A stretch of DNA of 64,000 nt from positions 6,045,224 through 6,109,223 of the forward strand of contig CAADRB010000001.1 of the NCBI GenBank assembly GCA_900708905.1, read 5' to 3'. Each line of letters opens with the position of its first letter. The first letter of the stretch is position 1. The translations under genes and the position numbers were made by a program. A model generated the notes under the pieces. That model did no database searches, was not told the origin of the DNA, and saw nothing but the letters and a program-made list of their open reading frames with translations. Positions 25,180 through 38,177 of the stretch are shown here, in pieces. Origin of the DNA: Hymenolepis diminuta. Its lineage: Eukaryota; Platyhelminthes; Cestoda; Cyclophyllidea; Hymenolepididae.

Positions 25180-28026
25180 AAACCAATAAAGTTCAAATCA
25201 CGCTATGTTATTGCTGTAATTCAAAGTGATTAGTTTTCACCTGTGTAGATCTTTTATTATTTAATTTTATAAGGTAATAATCTAATTTTAAATGTAAAAA
25301 TAAATTATATTATATTTGAAAATAAGTTTTCCACTTTCTCAATCATCAGACTTTTTAAAGAATTTCCTGCGTTATTATTTTTGATCTCTCTAAAGCACAC
25401 CAATGTAAAAGCGTGAGTTGAATTTTACGATGATACTACAACCTAACTTTGATAAAAATATCGAACGTGGTTACATGACATTTCATTATTATTTTATCTT
25501 AAATTATATTATTTTATAACCACTTTATATTCCTTAGGGTTCTGGTTCTGATCGACTTTCCCCATTAACCCACACCTGCATTGCGAAGTCTGCTCAATTT
25601 TAGTCACATTTCTGCTTACTGATTACGCAGATACTGTTTCTCTCTCTCCTATCTTCTCTACTAACTACGCTTATCGTAATCTTTCTTTTCAGTCTTATGA
25701 CACTGGATTTCGTAAAGCTTGAAAAGGCGATCGTTCTTCGTTCCCCTTGCTACATGTTACTTCATTATTATTACCTTTGACAAGAGAAAATAAATTTTTA
25801 ATACATACGCTGGAAAATGGAAAGACCGTTTAAATGGAGGCTGAAAGGAAGGCAAAAATGATGAAAAGGAAAGTTAGGGAATCAAAACTTTGAATTTATT
25901 AGGGATCTGAGGTCTCACTTCAATACTACTGTTTGTGCTCTTACTTCGGCAAATTATCGCCAAAGAGAAGGATTTGAGTTTTTAGTGCCCTAGAAACTTA
26001 CCAGTGGTTGCTTATCAATTTAATCAGTTGCGATCTCCATGCCTTTCTTCATGTGACTCATTTTTTGGACTTCGGGTTTTTTATTGATCCTTTATACTAG
26101 AAGAAATAATTATTATTTTCCCCCGTTTCCAATATTTCTTCTACAAATAAAAATGTAATTTTCACCTTAACTACACCATTGATAAAAGACACTTTGTACT
26201 TATGCCTATTTGTTTAAGCTGATACGATTGAGTTCCATTAGTGCATGCGCGTTTACCATAGCGTGCCTTGTGTCCTACTGTGAATTATTGGCTTCCGTGT
26301 CAAGTTGCTATATTACCGAGTTTTTTAGATTGGTTTGCTCTCCGAGGTTACTACCGGGAATTCTAATTTTTTACTGCCAATGCGGCGCTTGCTCTATTGT
26401 AATCATAATTATGCTTAATGATTGCATAGATATCATTTCCTCTTTGTTTCTTTTACTGGCCCTCTTTTGTTAAGCCAGAAAGTGGTCAGTTTTGCTGTCG
26501 TATATGGTATCTCTAAGCTAGTATTTCATTCAATGAACTGATATTTTTGATAGCTAATGAGCGATTGATTAATGCTACCTAAAGGTATTCTGATTTAAAG
26601 TCAGCACAGATATGGGACTTCATTTTCTTCGCGTTCCACTTCTAAGTAGGTTATTTGTTGCAAGAATTGTACCGCATCTTCAATATTTAATCGTCATTTT
26701 AAATTTAACTCAATTATTTGCCATTATCAACACTAATTTTCTGCGAATTCCGCTACTACAAATGAAAATGGAATAAAATATTATTTTTATTATATTACTA
26801 TTAATTAAAAATATTATTACTAGTGTGGTAGATCTCGAAATCGCACGGCCAGTTGAAGAAATTTCTAGTCAAGTTAATAATGTACCTAAAATTTATAACA
26901 GCTTAGCACATTGATTTACTGAATAGGTGTCAATAATTAGTTCCACTAAAGAACAGTCGTCCCACATTTCTCAATTTTATTTTTTAATATACGAAATTTA
27001 TATTGAAACATAACGAAAAGAGTAAGGACAACAACCAGTTACATTGAGAGATTCCAAATCACGCACTTAATTGGAGCAAATTTATCACTTTTACGCTTTT
27101 TTCCCTTAGTTGTTCAAAAGATTTAAAATTATTTTTCGATGTATAATACAAAATTTTCACTAAACTCCTGTGGATTGTAAGCATTTAATGAAGTTCATTG
27201 CCGATGTCATTTATTTGAGAATTTTAAATCATGCAATCTACATCTACCATTTATTAATGACGAGTAGTAATGAATAGATGAACGAATTAATAAAAGCAGA
27301 AGGAATTTATTCATTTCAAATATTTTCTCACTGAATATTCCCTTTGGAATTTATGCCTACATCTTGGAGAAGATATTCAGCCTAAAATAAATGAAAAAAT
27401 ATTACTATAAGTTTTGTATTTTTCTTCTTGGTATAATAAATTTCCTTGCATGTATAATATCCCATTTGCAGTATTTGAGCGACTGGATACCAAATTTCAA
27501 AGTGATATTTGGGATTTATTTTCATCAACTTTTTTCGATTGTTAGAAATAATGAAAATCGTCACGAGCTGATTCCAAACAGATAACTTCGTTTACATTTG
27601 TGGAAAGGTGGATTAACTTAACAGTCAGTCTCTATGTCGATTAATTAATTTCTTGTTATAAATTAAATGCGTTAATTTTACTTTAACTAAATTGCCTTTG
27701 TTGACATGAAATGTTTTAATACAAGCCCTTCAAATGTTAAAACACCTTAGCTGGTATTAACTTGCCGCTCTTGAAAATTAGGCTATAGTAGTAAGATTTC
27801 ATGACAAACCTACCGGTTAAGTGAACTGCTTAGTGATATTTGAACATTGTAGAAACTTATGCAAAAATACTAAAATATGATCTTTAGAAGATTAAAACAC
27901 AACACGGTGAAGTATATCCATTGAAAACCCTTAAATAAAAGCCGTGCAAACTAATGAATTTAAGATTCGAAGGAAGTAAGATCCTTTTTCCAGTTTATTC
28001 CATTCGGCTCACACCCTTTATTATCA
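25180..28026. other. gene-free AT-rich DNA downstream of AK7
   Basis: No exon or RNA gene could be supported in these 2.8 kb. The 3' untranslated region of the AK7 gene (minus strand) must occupy the right end. A Cys-rich hydrophobic open frame at about 26210-26473 lacks an ATG at its start and any recognisable motif, and was not called. Confidence 0.5.
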
Positions 28027-31000
28027 CTAACTGGACAATTTCGCCTTCTTTCTTGTTTGGATAATGATAGCTCTTACCAAAAATTCCACTGGATCACTAG
28101 GTCTACGAAGGCCATAGATGACAAGACACTCAGAAATCTTCGGCAGGATATATTTAAGGAGGTAATTTCTTCGTGGCATGTTTTTGACTGTCTGACGTTC
28201 GTTGTTCTCCTTCTTTAAAAGCATCAACCATTCATGCTACACAAATGAGAGAGTTTAAATTGCAGAACATGTGAACGCATTATCTTAAATGTTTCAGGAA
28301 ACATACCCAAATTTCGCTCTCATTTTCATTTAGTATGTCACCCGATTCTTTTCGCAGGTTTCTATTGTATTCATCAATGTCCCTCATTTTTTTGGTAAGG
28401 TTCTGAACAAATTCTTCATCATCATTTGAAGGATCGAAAATTCCCTTCATCCGACGAACGAAATCTCCTGTTGGTGACTCAGATATCCGTTCCAGTAGTC
28501 TTTTGAATGTCGCCTTTTGAGGTCCACCAGGGTACAGTTGCTAAACAAGCGACCGAAGTCAAGTATACATTATTAACAAGAGTAGTATTCCGCATCGGAA
28601 AGTTATCTCGCAATCGACTTCAGATAATCATAAAATTAAATTTCTATCATTTATAATAAGTAGTTTGACCATAATCTCATTATCTTACCTGGCTTTTATC
28701 AAGGTCCATATCTACTATGAAGGGATAAATTTCACGCAAGTCGAAGTAGGTGATAACATTTTCCTCAAGCGGATCAAACTCCTTGCTTGCGAGAGGTTTT
28801 CGAGGGCGTGGAAATGGTCTTAGCTTATCAAGTTTCTTTTTGCTTTTTACCACTAAAATTAAATATTACAGTTGCAATCGGGAATATATAAGCCTGACAA
28901 AAAAGAAGCTATTGTTACATAATCGTTCTGTATAGTTCAAACTTTAATAAACTGTGCAGAGACTAATCCAAATGCCAAAATTTAAAAATGTAAAAATGAG
29001 ACTTGCACTTTACTGAGCATAAGACTTTTTGTTAATTATCAAACTTTAAAACCAATATTTTCATGCAACCTTCTTTGAAATGCCAATACTATGAGAATCT
29101 CGGTAAAGTGCATATTAAAATTTATGAGAAAGCAAAATTCAGCACTCACAATCACTAAAGGGCTCAAAAATCTTCTCCAAGATCTCTTTTGACGCTTTCG
29201 GACTCATTAGAGATCTGTGAGCTTCCAAACGTCTTCGCAATCTTCTTTCTGGCGATTCAGGCTGCTTTTTCCATCTTATTTTCAAATCTATAGCTTTCTT
29301 TGGAAGTTTCTTCTTTTTTTTCTACAATTTTACATTTTTAAATTAAATTTAAAGAAACGAACTTTAAATGAGCATGAAGTTGAAAGGTTACTTCTAGTTT
29401 CTTCTCAGTATTACTATTTGCTTTTCTCCTCTTACGAATTTCTGTTTCCAAATCCAAAGAGAGACCCTCCTGTTCGTTGAGATTATCGATTTCTTCTATG
29501 TTAATACCCTGTTGCTCCATTATTGTCGCGAAACGGTGCTTTACAAGTGAATTGCTACCCTTTAAGTAAATAACATGGTGAGGAGTAATCCGAGGGTCAT
29601 AGGTAGGATTTCGAGGATCATCTGTCACTTCATTTGAATCTGAAAGAAAACAAGATTAAGGGAAAATCATTATTAAAATGTTATAGGACTCTGTAGATGC
29701 CCTGCCTTTTTCTACTCCTCCTTTCAACTTCTTCACATGAACTTCTTATTTGACTATTCTACTGTATATTTTTGGCTTGATAAATTCTCGTGTTCAAGAA
29801 AAATAAAGAACAGTTAATTTTTTTCATGTATATCAACAGTGAATCTAACCTTTAAATAACGCTTCCACTTGTTCGAATGCAAGAGGCCAACCATCCAGCA
29901 CAAAGCCCTGATTTTGAGATGGCTTTGAAAGCAACTTTTGACGAAGATACCTATGAGGGAATAATTAAGATATCTGTATTAATTCCTGCTTAAAAGTGTC
30001 ACATAAGTTGAATGCATATACTCTATAACAATGTGGTCTTCAGCGTGGTAGTCGTCCTTCATTCCTTCAATAAACTTGCGCAATTCAACTTCTGCATCTT
30101 TGGCCATCTTCTCCAACTCTTGTTTATTTTCCCACTTTAATGGTGGATAAAATGGAAAGCGATTTCTGACTTCCTTCGGAAGGGTGTCGAGTAGCTTCAA
30201 TTCAGATTCTATTGTTTCTTTAAGTTAATATAAATATTTATTGATACAATAAATCAATACAAATATATCATTTATTGACATTAAAATATTCGAGTTAGTT
30301 TCTTTCATTTACGAATTGATTATAAAACTAGTGACTCATTAAAGCGGTTATTAAAGTACAAGATAAATACAAAACTAGTAATATAACCTTTTTATTTTAT
30401 AGATTGGGTTTTAGATTCATTTAGCTAGCCATTACCCTGCTCTTCGTCCAAAATTTCTGGATTTTGTTTGTCCAATTGTGGTTCTGGGAATATCGTTTCG
30501 GTAATTTCAGTTGGATCCGTAACTAGATCAACATCACTAGGTGGAAGGGTGGCAGAATTCAGTTGGTCGACGTAGGGTGCAGTTGGAAGAGGTTGTGGCG
30601 AAGTAGGTTGGGACTCGTGAAGGCTCATTTGCTTCCGCTTTTCTTTCTTCTCCTGCTCTTTCTTCAGTCGTATTTGCTCAAGCTCTATTATTGGAGTTCT
30701 CTAAATTACAGGGAAATGTTGGCACTGGATAACAAAGCGGAATAAATAGTTATATTTATTCAATGACCAACATGGGAATATGCTAAGCTAATGGTTACAA
30801 GACCGATGCTAATTTGCGCACATCCAGTCACATGGAAGGTCAATTGTTTAAGTTATTTCTGCCCAACATGAATTCAAGTTTCTCATAAGAGAGACTACAA
30901 AGTACCTTCAGTAGCTCTTGTGAAACAAAATTTCTCTTCAGTTTATCTAGAACTTTCATAATTGATGAAAGGGAAGACAATTTTAAAAAATGTAAAAACT

Positions 31001-34000
31001 TTGTATAAAGATACTCAGTAACATCGCACAAATTGTGCACTGTTATTCATTATTTCAAATAGAAAATTTAACTATTAAACGTAAGTTTCCATATAAGAGA
31101 GAAGAAAACGTAATAAAATTATTAAATAAATTGCATACTTTCATTTTCTCTTTGAAAATTTCGTACTCGATACATACTTCTGGAATTATTCCAGTTTTAA
31201 ACGATGGGCTATTGAACCTTTCTCTTCCCACTAACTTATAACTAGTTAATTGGCAATGCCTAAATTTTTCAGATTAATCTTTTATGCAATTTTTGTTGCA
31301 ATTGGAACTATTAATTACATTTAAAAATTTGTAGCTTACAAGTCGTAGATATGCCTCAAGGAGAACAGGTGTAATGTGGATGTAGTGAAGTCCATAGTGA
31401 CGCGCCAAAGCTGTAGCAAGTGTAGATTTTCCAACAAAAGGAGCTCCGATAATAAAAATTCGAAGAGGCTACCAAAACAAAGTTCAAATTTGAGTTATCT
31501 GCAACTTTTAGGATTATCTGAAGCTGTTGTGAATGGTCCTACCTTAAAATTTTTTTCTTCGAGGTATTCTGCGGCCAATTTATCTATATTTGCGATTATT
31601 CCATCTCTAAACTGCCATGAAATTGGTAGTTCTTCGTCGGTTGTTGGAGTATTGATGACAATATCCATCATAAGCTGGTCTATGTGAACTTTCTAGCAGA
31701 AAATGGAGCAATAGTAACTAGTAGCTGTTTTTAAAGTATAACATTGAAATTTCCAACTCACTGAAACATCTCTGAGGCGAAACAGATCAAATTCGCTAAG
31801 ATTGCGAATCTCCCCGGTGCTGAATTTTTTAGAAATTGCCTGATAAATAGGAAAAATAATACAATTAAAACCACAACTTAAGTGATAAAAGACAACAGGA
31901 CTGAATGCATGTCAATTTTGTAACTACTTATATTTAAAATAGTGCATAACTTTTGTTCATTGTACAAGCCATGATCCTATATTAATCTCAGTAGTATCAC
32001 CAAGAGAGATCATTTATTCTGCCATCATTTTCTACATTTATTTGAATATGTATATGTTATTTTGTGTAATAACTACTGGAATTGATTTGTTTATACTAAA
32101 ATTTCAAGATATTAATTTAATGAGGAGATCGACTTACTCCAATTATTGATCCCAATGTTGATTCACTGCCGTCTCTAGCCACTATATATCTTGATTTTGG
32201 TCGATTTTCAAACACTGCTTGTATGATTCTAAAACAGAAGATTAAACTTAGTTATCCAGTCCAGCTATTACGATTTATTCCAGTTTTTACAATTAACTTT
32301 GAGGTTAAATTAATATTAACCAGACCTGGCCAGATCCTTTGAATGAATCGTGGGTATTATATTATTTCCGTCTCCGTAAACTTCTAAATCCCTACTGTTC
32401 ATCCAAGCTTTCTAAATGCGAAACAAAGTTTTTTTTTCAAAATTAGTTTTATTCTTTACGACATGCTGGCGCTAGGAAAATTACAAGATTTCATTTTAAA
32501 TATGTTTTCAAGCTATTCAACTATTTTAGGGTGAGTATATTAATATAAATAAATATTCAAAGAAATCTTTCTTACAAGGAAAAATTGTTCAAATACATCT
32601 TCCCGCCCACCATAAGGAATTCCACTGGCGACGACATATACGGCGAGTTTTTTCTTATGCTGATAAATTAAGAAAGCACGGCTGTTTATATTTTATTCAA
32701 ATAATAAATTATTGTTTTAATGGCATTTATTGAGCTACCATTTTCTTGTCATCCAATGAAATTTGTCCTACTCTCTTTGCCTATTTTTCATACCAAATTA
32801 ATAATATCATCTCCTACATAAGGATGAGTCAGCATAACGTTATTTAGATAAGTCATTTGAATAGATAGGATGGCACAGAGGCGGTTTGAGAGCTGCTTTA
32901 ATCTACTGACTACAAGTTTTGGGTTCATATATCAGTTATACCTGATCGCTGATCTTTACCTGAAATCTTTCTCTTTAGTGTGAGTAAATTTCATACTCCG
33001 CACTTCTAGGTGTGCTGCTGCGTCAATGATTTATTGTCCATAGTTCTTCACTTCCAGTAGAATGCGAATTTTTCCAGCCCACACAATATTTATAGAAGGG
33101 TTCTGATGCGTCATGTATGTCATCTACCCTTCTATTGGCTACACTAAGTTAACACGACTCAAAAGAGAGAAGGATAGGGGGCTGATGGGCAACTCAAAAT
33201 CACCATATTACTGAACGATATAACGGTTTGATAGGGAAGAGCTTGACCAATTAAATGGAGGAAAAAAGAAGTATGTCCGAGGGGTGAGATAATGGACATT
33301 AGTAACTATTCGTTTGTATGTCCCAAGCTCGTTGCTGAGCCAGTAACCTAATCAGCCCCAATATGGAAGCACATAAATCAGCATGCAGGTAGTATTGATG
33401 CAGAGTGTGAACAAGTGGGGAAACCGAACCTGTAAGGTCAGGTTGATCATTGGCTACATCAGGACATATACTCAGCTTCATGCCGATCGCTTGAGGCGGA
33501 GGATTGTGGTCATGCTGGTAAGACAATCACTTCCTCCCGTTCTTTGTCTTCTTTATGTTTCTTAATCCCTATTTTTGCCTAAAATTCATTTTAAGGTTTT
33601 ATGCCCTTCTCTTACTTATAAAGATCCATTTAGACTACGCTTTCTACACAATCATTATTTATTGGATAAGTAATGCATAATACGCATTTACCCTTCAACT
33701 GCGCAAGGTGTATCAAATCACGTCCTGAGTCATTCAGTAATTACTGGCAAACTAGCAAATGAGAATATGATGAAATGGCGGAAGTAAGAAGAGAAATGCC
33801 GCTAATAACACCTATGTACACTCCAACACTGTAGCTTATTTTCTTAATAATCTAAGTCAATTATGATAAGACTACGGTTATATTTTGAATTAAATACACT
33901 TGATGTTACTTGAGCTCTAGAAGACATCTAAATGATAGTCATTTAAATTGGCATGTGATAGTGGCATATGATGAATCAAAATTCTTCCTAATGGCAAATT

Positions 34001-37000
34001 TTAAGTTAAGTGAGCAAGACATAGAATGTCTAATCTGAATTCAATGAAAAAGAAACTTGAATCGATCGGGTTTAAAGGAAAAATGATCTATGTAGAAACT
34101 TCTGTTCGAAGTATGCATTCTTATCATTTTTGAGAAGCCGAATACCTGAACAGTATTAACGGGATTCTTTCCCTATGCGCTGATTGATCGATTATTGGGT
34201 TTCCGTGCTAATCTAGCAACTCTTATAGGAAGCCAATCATATCTTTGAATTACAGATCCTTAGCCTTCATCCTTCTCGATATGAGTGACTTTAATAGTTA
34301 TATAATTAGCAATATGGCAATGCCAATTTGTAATATTTCGGTGATTACTCGCCATTAAACCACCCAGACAACGGTTCAAATGCTTGTAACTTCTAGCCCT
34401 AATAGTAGATTTTTTATAAAATGAAAGAAATCGCTAAAAAATATCACCATATGGCCATGAAATAGGAAATCTGTTCATTATACCCTTTTGCCCAGGTTAT
34501 AAATGGCTCGCTCCACTTCATACTGTTGTTTGTAAAGAGGATGAGGCTTTCGTTTTGCGTGATCTCCCTCTTCAAATGTTGGGTGTTTGCTCATCTAAAA
34601 TGAAAAAGCATACTATCCAATCGTGCAATAAAATCGGCAATTTATATAAAGTATAATAACCAACTTTTGCTGAAATATGAATTAATTTTGAGTCTTACCG
34701 CGTGATCAAATTTCGAACGCGCCCAAGTGAGCAGGTGAGTCACCAAGATAAAGGTCTTCCTCCTATTAATCCTCTGAAGATCATTTGCCAGAGAGTTAGC
34801 CACCCACAAAGCCTCCTCAGCCTGATTTTCGTCGCCAGTGATGTTGTAGATTATGCAGTCACATTCGAAAATGTGCTCGTAAAAATCCCGCCGATCTTCG
34901 TACTTTTGATGAAATGTATGAAAAAAATGGGGGATTAGACACTGATATAAAGATTTTTTTATAAACTAATTTGATAAGACCAATCAAACTTCTTGCACCT
35001 TTAGTTTTATAACCGACAATCAGGATAATAAAGAAGGATGACACACCGAATTTGACCAATATTTATGCGCCTTGGGGAATTACTAAAGCATCAGTCTTTG
35101 GCTCTAGCATAAAACAATCGCATGAGTTTTTCCCTTTAGTAGTAACTCCCACTAAAATTTGCAACTCTTAGATCAAGGATAATCACTAAATCCTACTAAT
35201 TTGTTCAAATACTTGAGAAGGAGTTATTAAGAACAAGTTATATAAAATGGAGTCCTTTATTAGTAACCGAAATTCAACGTTTAGTGATGCAGTGGTCACC
35301 AAGTTCGAGGTCACAAGACCGATCCAGAGCTGCACATTCCGTGGTGTTAGAGACTAATTGCCCAGATTAAATCTGGTTAACTGGAGGGGTATTAAAATGC
35401 GAGTTTTCCGTTACAACGGCTTTCGGATGCCTTCCCCTACCCAAGTTAAGCGTTGTAAAAAATTCTCCTCGGGAAGTTTTAGTGTATAATTATGCTGTAT
35501 TAATATGAATACTTATATTCAGCATTATAAATAACAAATAAACATTCCTGTTGATCATTCATTCGATATTCATTGGTGGCAGAGTACAATTTCCGCGCAA
35601 GATGAGGGTTTTTAAAAAATATAGTCAAGGAGCTCGACGATTTGATGTAAGCCTAATATTTATTTGCATAAATAGAACCTCTGAAAATTTTATATAAACG
35701 GTTATGTTATTGCATATGGATCAATGTTCCTTATTTGCAATGATCAACAGTAACTTCTGGCACCAAATTATAAGTCTTACAAAAGACAAGGATAGTTGGA
35801 ATGGCACGTATCGGAATGTCATCCATAGTTTTGACATCGGACTTAAAAGATCGTTTGAAAAGCAGCAGCGTGTGTTCTTCTTACTGAGAATCCCAGGCCC
35901 AAACTGACTTCTCTGGTGTAGCTATGCATTCGTTTTCCGAGTGGTACAATGTATACAATCTGTATTAACAAGCAGACATCGATATAGCTAAGTAACTGTG
36001 AACCTCTCAACATTTCGTAATCAGGGATGATTCTTTCAGGATGAGAATAATAGTGCTCTGTGGTCCCCGGGTTAAATTTTCACTCGATAAATTTCTTTTC
36101 CCTTCCTTGTCATATAATTTGGAGGATTATTATAATTAAAACTATTTTAGTGATATACCTTACAATATGTTGATGGTTTTTTAACGGTGAAAGAATTGTG
36201 AAAATTAAGAAGGTATTATGATACATTTTAAGCATTTTGCATTGATAAATTTTTTAATAGATCAGAACTGAAATCTAAAAGCCCAAGATGGTGTATAAAA
36301 CCTCCCTCAGGAGCAATTAGATTATGTATTTTATTCTTAACAACTTCAACAACACAAAGAGAAAAAAAGAAACCTTAGTTTGAACTATTATCTAATAGAA
36401 TTCTCTAAATAGCAGTAAGAAAATAAAAGTTATAGGTCTAATTGACTCATCTGTCACAAGCAGAGAAAAAACAAGGATACTTTATTTAGATGTAGTTTTT
36501 AAGAAGATGGAAATTTAGCATAAAACTCAAACGAAACTGGGCAATGGTCTCCTTATATGTTTTTATTCTAATGATCGGAATGTACACCTTTAATCACGTT
36601 TAATTGTTAAAAGTAACAGTTAGAAAGCTGAAACTAAAACTTTGCTCCTGAAACGTGTAAATTAACTCAATACTTGGTGTATATAAAACGAGCGCAATAT
36701 ATAAATTTACTTTCAATATAGTTTCAACATAATTTGATGGAGGTAGAACATTGGGATTCGAAAGCGTGCCGATCACACGATATCCAGTAGGGTCAGATGT
36801 CCCAGAAGATTCTTGCTCAACCAAACTTTCCTCTTTATCTTCTTCCTCTTTAATTTCATCTTCTTCGTTCAGAGCAAGTCCGGGTTTGCATGCAGCCAAG
36901 TGCTTAGCTCAAAATTATGCTAATTATTAGTTTTAATTACCTGAGCCAATGAGCCACTAAGAAATGTGTCTAAATTATTGATAAATATCCGAGGAGCAAT

Positions 37001-37033
37001 GTGAGATTCTTCCTCTTCAATAATTTCATCCAT
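28027..37033 (-). CDS. AK7: adenylate kinase 7 homologue (epimerase-like + kinase + Dpy-30 tail)
   Basis: Eighteen exons on the minus strand: 37033-36941, 36902-36711, 34902-34699, 34594-34484, 32659-32576, 32411-32326, 32228-32138, 31839-31762, 31692-31543, 31468-31340, 30702-30436, 30208-30022, 29950-29850, 29639-29392, 29321-29150, 28852-28689, 28540-28307 and 28236-28027; about 933 residues. The N-terminus (APRIFINNLDTFLSG; ECDCIIYNITGDENQAEEAL; VYGDGNNIIPTIH) matches the short-chain-dehydrogenase/epimerase-like half of AK7. The P-loop GAPFVGKST is at about 371-379, and QNQGFVLDGWPLAFEQ is the kinase core. The end (RRNYLLKYILPKISECL) is a Dpy-30 helix. AK7 interconverts adenine nucleotides in motile cilia; here flame cells and sperm are likely sites. 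Exon 30702-30436 needs one extra base in the A run near 30659-30663 to stay in frame. The protein is longer than the vertebrate one, mainly between kinase core and tail. Confidence 0.93.
30962..31165 (+). repeat. dispersed repeat Z, copy 2 (AK7 intron)
   Basis: Lies within the AK7 intron 30703-31339, antisense to that gene. It shares GAAAGGGAAGACAATT, CAGTAACATCGCA, AATTGTGCACTGTTATTCATTA and a TTAAACGTAAGTTTCCATATAA block with 18706-18925. Confidence 0.75.
32880..33560. repeat. repeat debris in a large AK7 intron
   Basis: The 1.8-kb intron 32660-34483 holds a TAGAATGCGAATTTT phrase near 33060 matching repeat S. It also holds a GC-richer stretch at 33300-33560 that looks unlike its surroundings. 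Boundaries and copy number cannot be set from this window. Confidence 0.3.
35284..35465 (+). repeat. SINE-like repeat S, copy 2 (AK7 intron)
   Basis: Lies in the 1.8-kb AK7 intron 34903-36710. It begins with a GTGGTCACCAAGTTCGAGGTC run, which has a B-box-like GTTCGA core, and ends with CCTACCCAAGTTAAG. The internal order of blocks matches 21965-22145. Confidence 0.55.
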
Positions 37034-37039
37034 AATAAA

Positions 37040-37050
37040 CTAAAATTAAA
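37040..37050 (-). other. acceptor immediately before the AK7 start codon
   Basis: On the minus strand TTTAATTTTAG ends at 37040, only 6 nt before the ATG at 37033. Such a short leader fits either a non-coding first exon or trans-splicing of a spliced leader onto the AK7 mRNA. Confidence 0.4.
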
Positions 37051-38072
37051 TAGATATGAACGGGAGGTCGAATACGATTTTAAATTTAAATAAAAAACTA
37101 ATTCATGTTTATGACATTATTTTTCTTTGGTGAACATAATAAGCTAGCACGCTTAAGGTGACTAATTAACCAAAGCATTGTATATAGTAAATTCTCAAGC
37201 GCAAATAACAAGCATCTGCTGACAGTACAGACAGTACAAAGGGCATAAAATCATAAATAACTTAAGGCAATTATAGACATTATAACTCATTAGATTATAA
37301 AATTTTTAATGTTTAGTGTACACTTAGTAGTATTATTTGGAAATCAGGAAGTCGACGTCAGTAACGTAGAGAAACTGGTTTAATTATCTTATAGGGAACA
37401 GCATAAACCTTCTATCCAATTAGTGATGACAAATCAGATAAAAGCCGACACATCTAATGGAGGTCATATCCCTTTAAAAAACGACTATTGATAAGGGTTC
37501 GAGTAATATCAAGGAATATAATGGAAGAAAACAGGATATAGGAAGACATTGTTAAAAAACAGAACAGCAACGGTTAGTTCGAGACACAAAATACCTTTAT
37601 TATATTTAAATAATAAATAATAATCATAAATTGGACCTACAATCAATGACGCTTACGCCGTTTGGTAGCGCCAATCAGTAAGTTAAACTAGATTGCAAGA
37701 AAAATTAAGATTGAATACACTAAAATAATGTTCTTTATAAAATAGAAAAAAACGAAAATGAGTTAAGAAAAGTAATACTGCAATGAAAACATGATTAGAA
37801 ATAGCTAATGCAGAAAAGTCTAAAAAACCCACAAGACACAGAGACCAATTTGCCCAAATTACCTTGAACTTAAATTGTTGCTCGCTTGTGAATACCTAGG
37901 CTGCAAAAATAAAATATTAAATATAATAATGACAAAGTAAACAATCTTATTTTATTTTTAAATATTTATAAATTGTTTAATAACGATTTCTTTTAAATTA
38001 TTAATGAAATAATTATTGAATATCGTTATGAAATAATCGAAAAATTGCACAAATTCATCGCATATTTTTTTA
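37051..38072. promoter_or_regulatory. divergent intergenic region between AK7 and the bZIP gene
   Basis: One kilobase of AT-rich DNA between two divergently transcribed genes; it must contain or adjoin both promoters. No specific element could be identified. Confidence 0.45.
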
Positions 38073-38177
38073 ATGCCTCAAAGATTACAACAGACTTTTT
38101 CTGCCCTATCAACCAGTGACACCTTGATTTTCTTTATCTTGATTTGTGTCTTTGTGCGCATAATCCAAATTTTCGTC

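Noticed and set aside
26210..26473. 87-codon plus-strand frame, hydrophobic and Cys-rich
   Set aside because: It begins at a TTG rather than ATG, has no recognisable motif or splice partners, and lies in AT-rich repeat-laden DNA.
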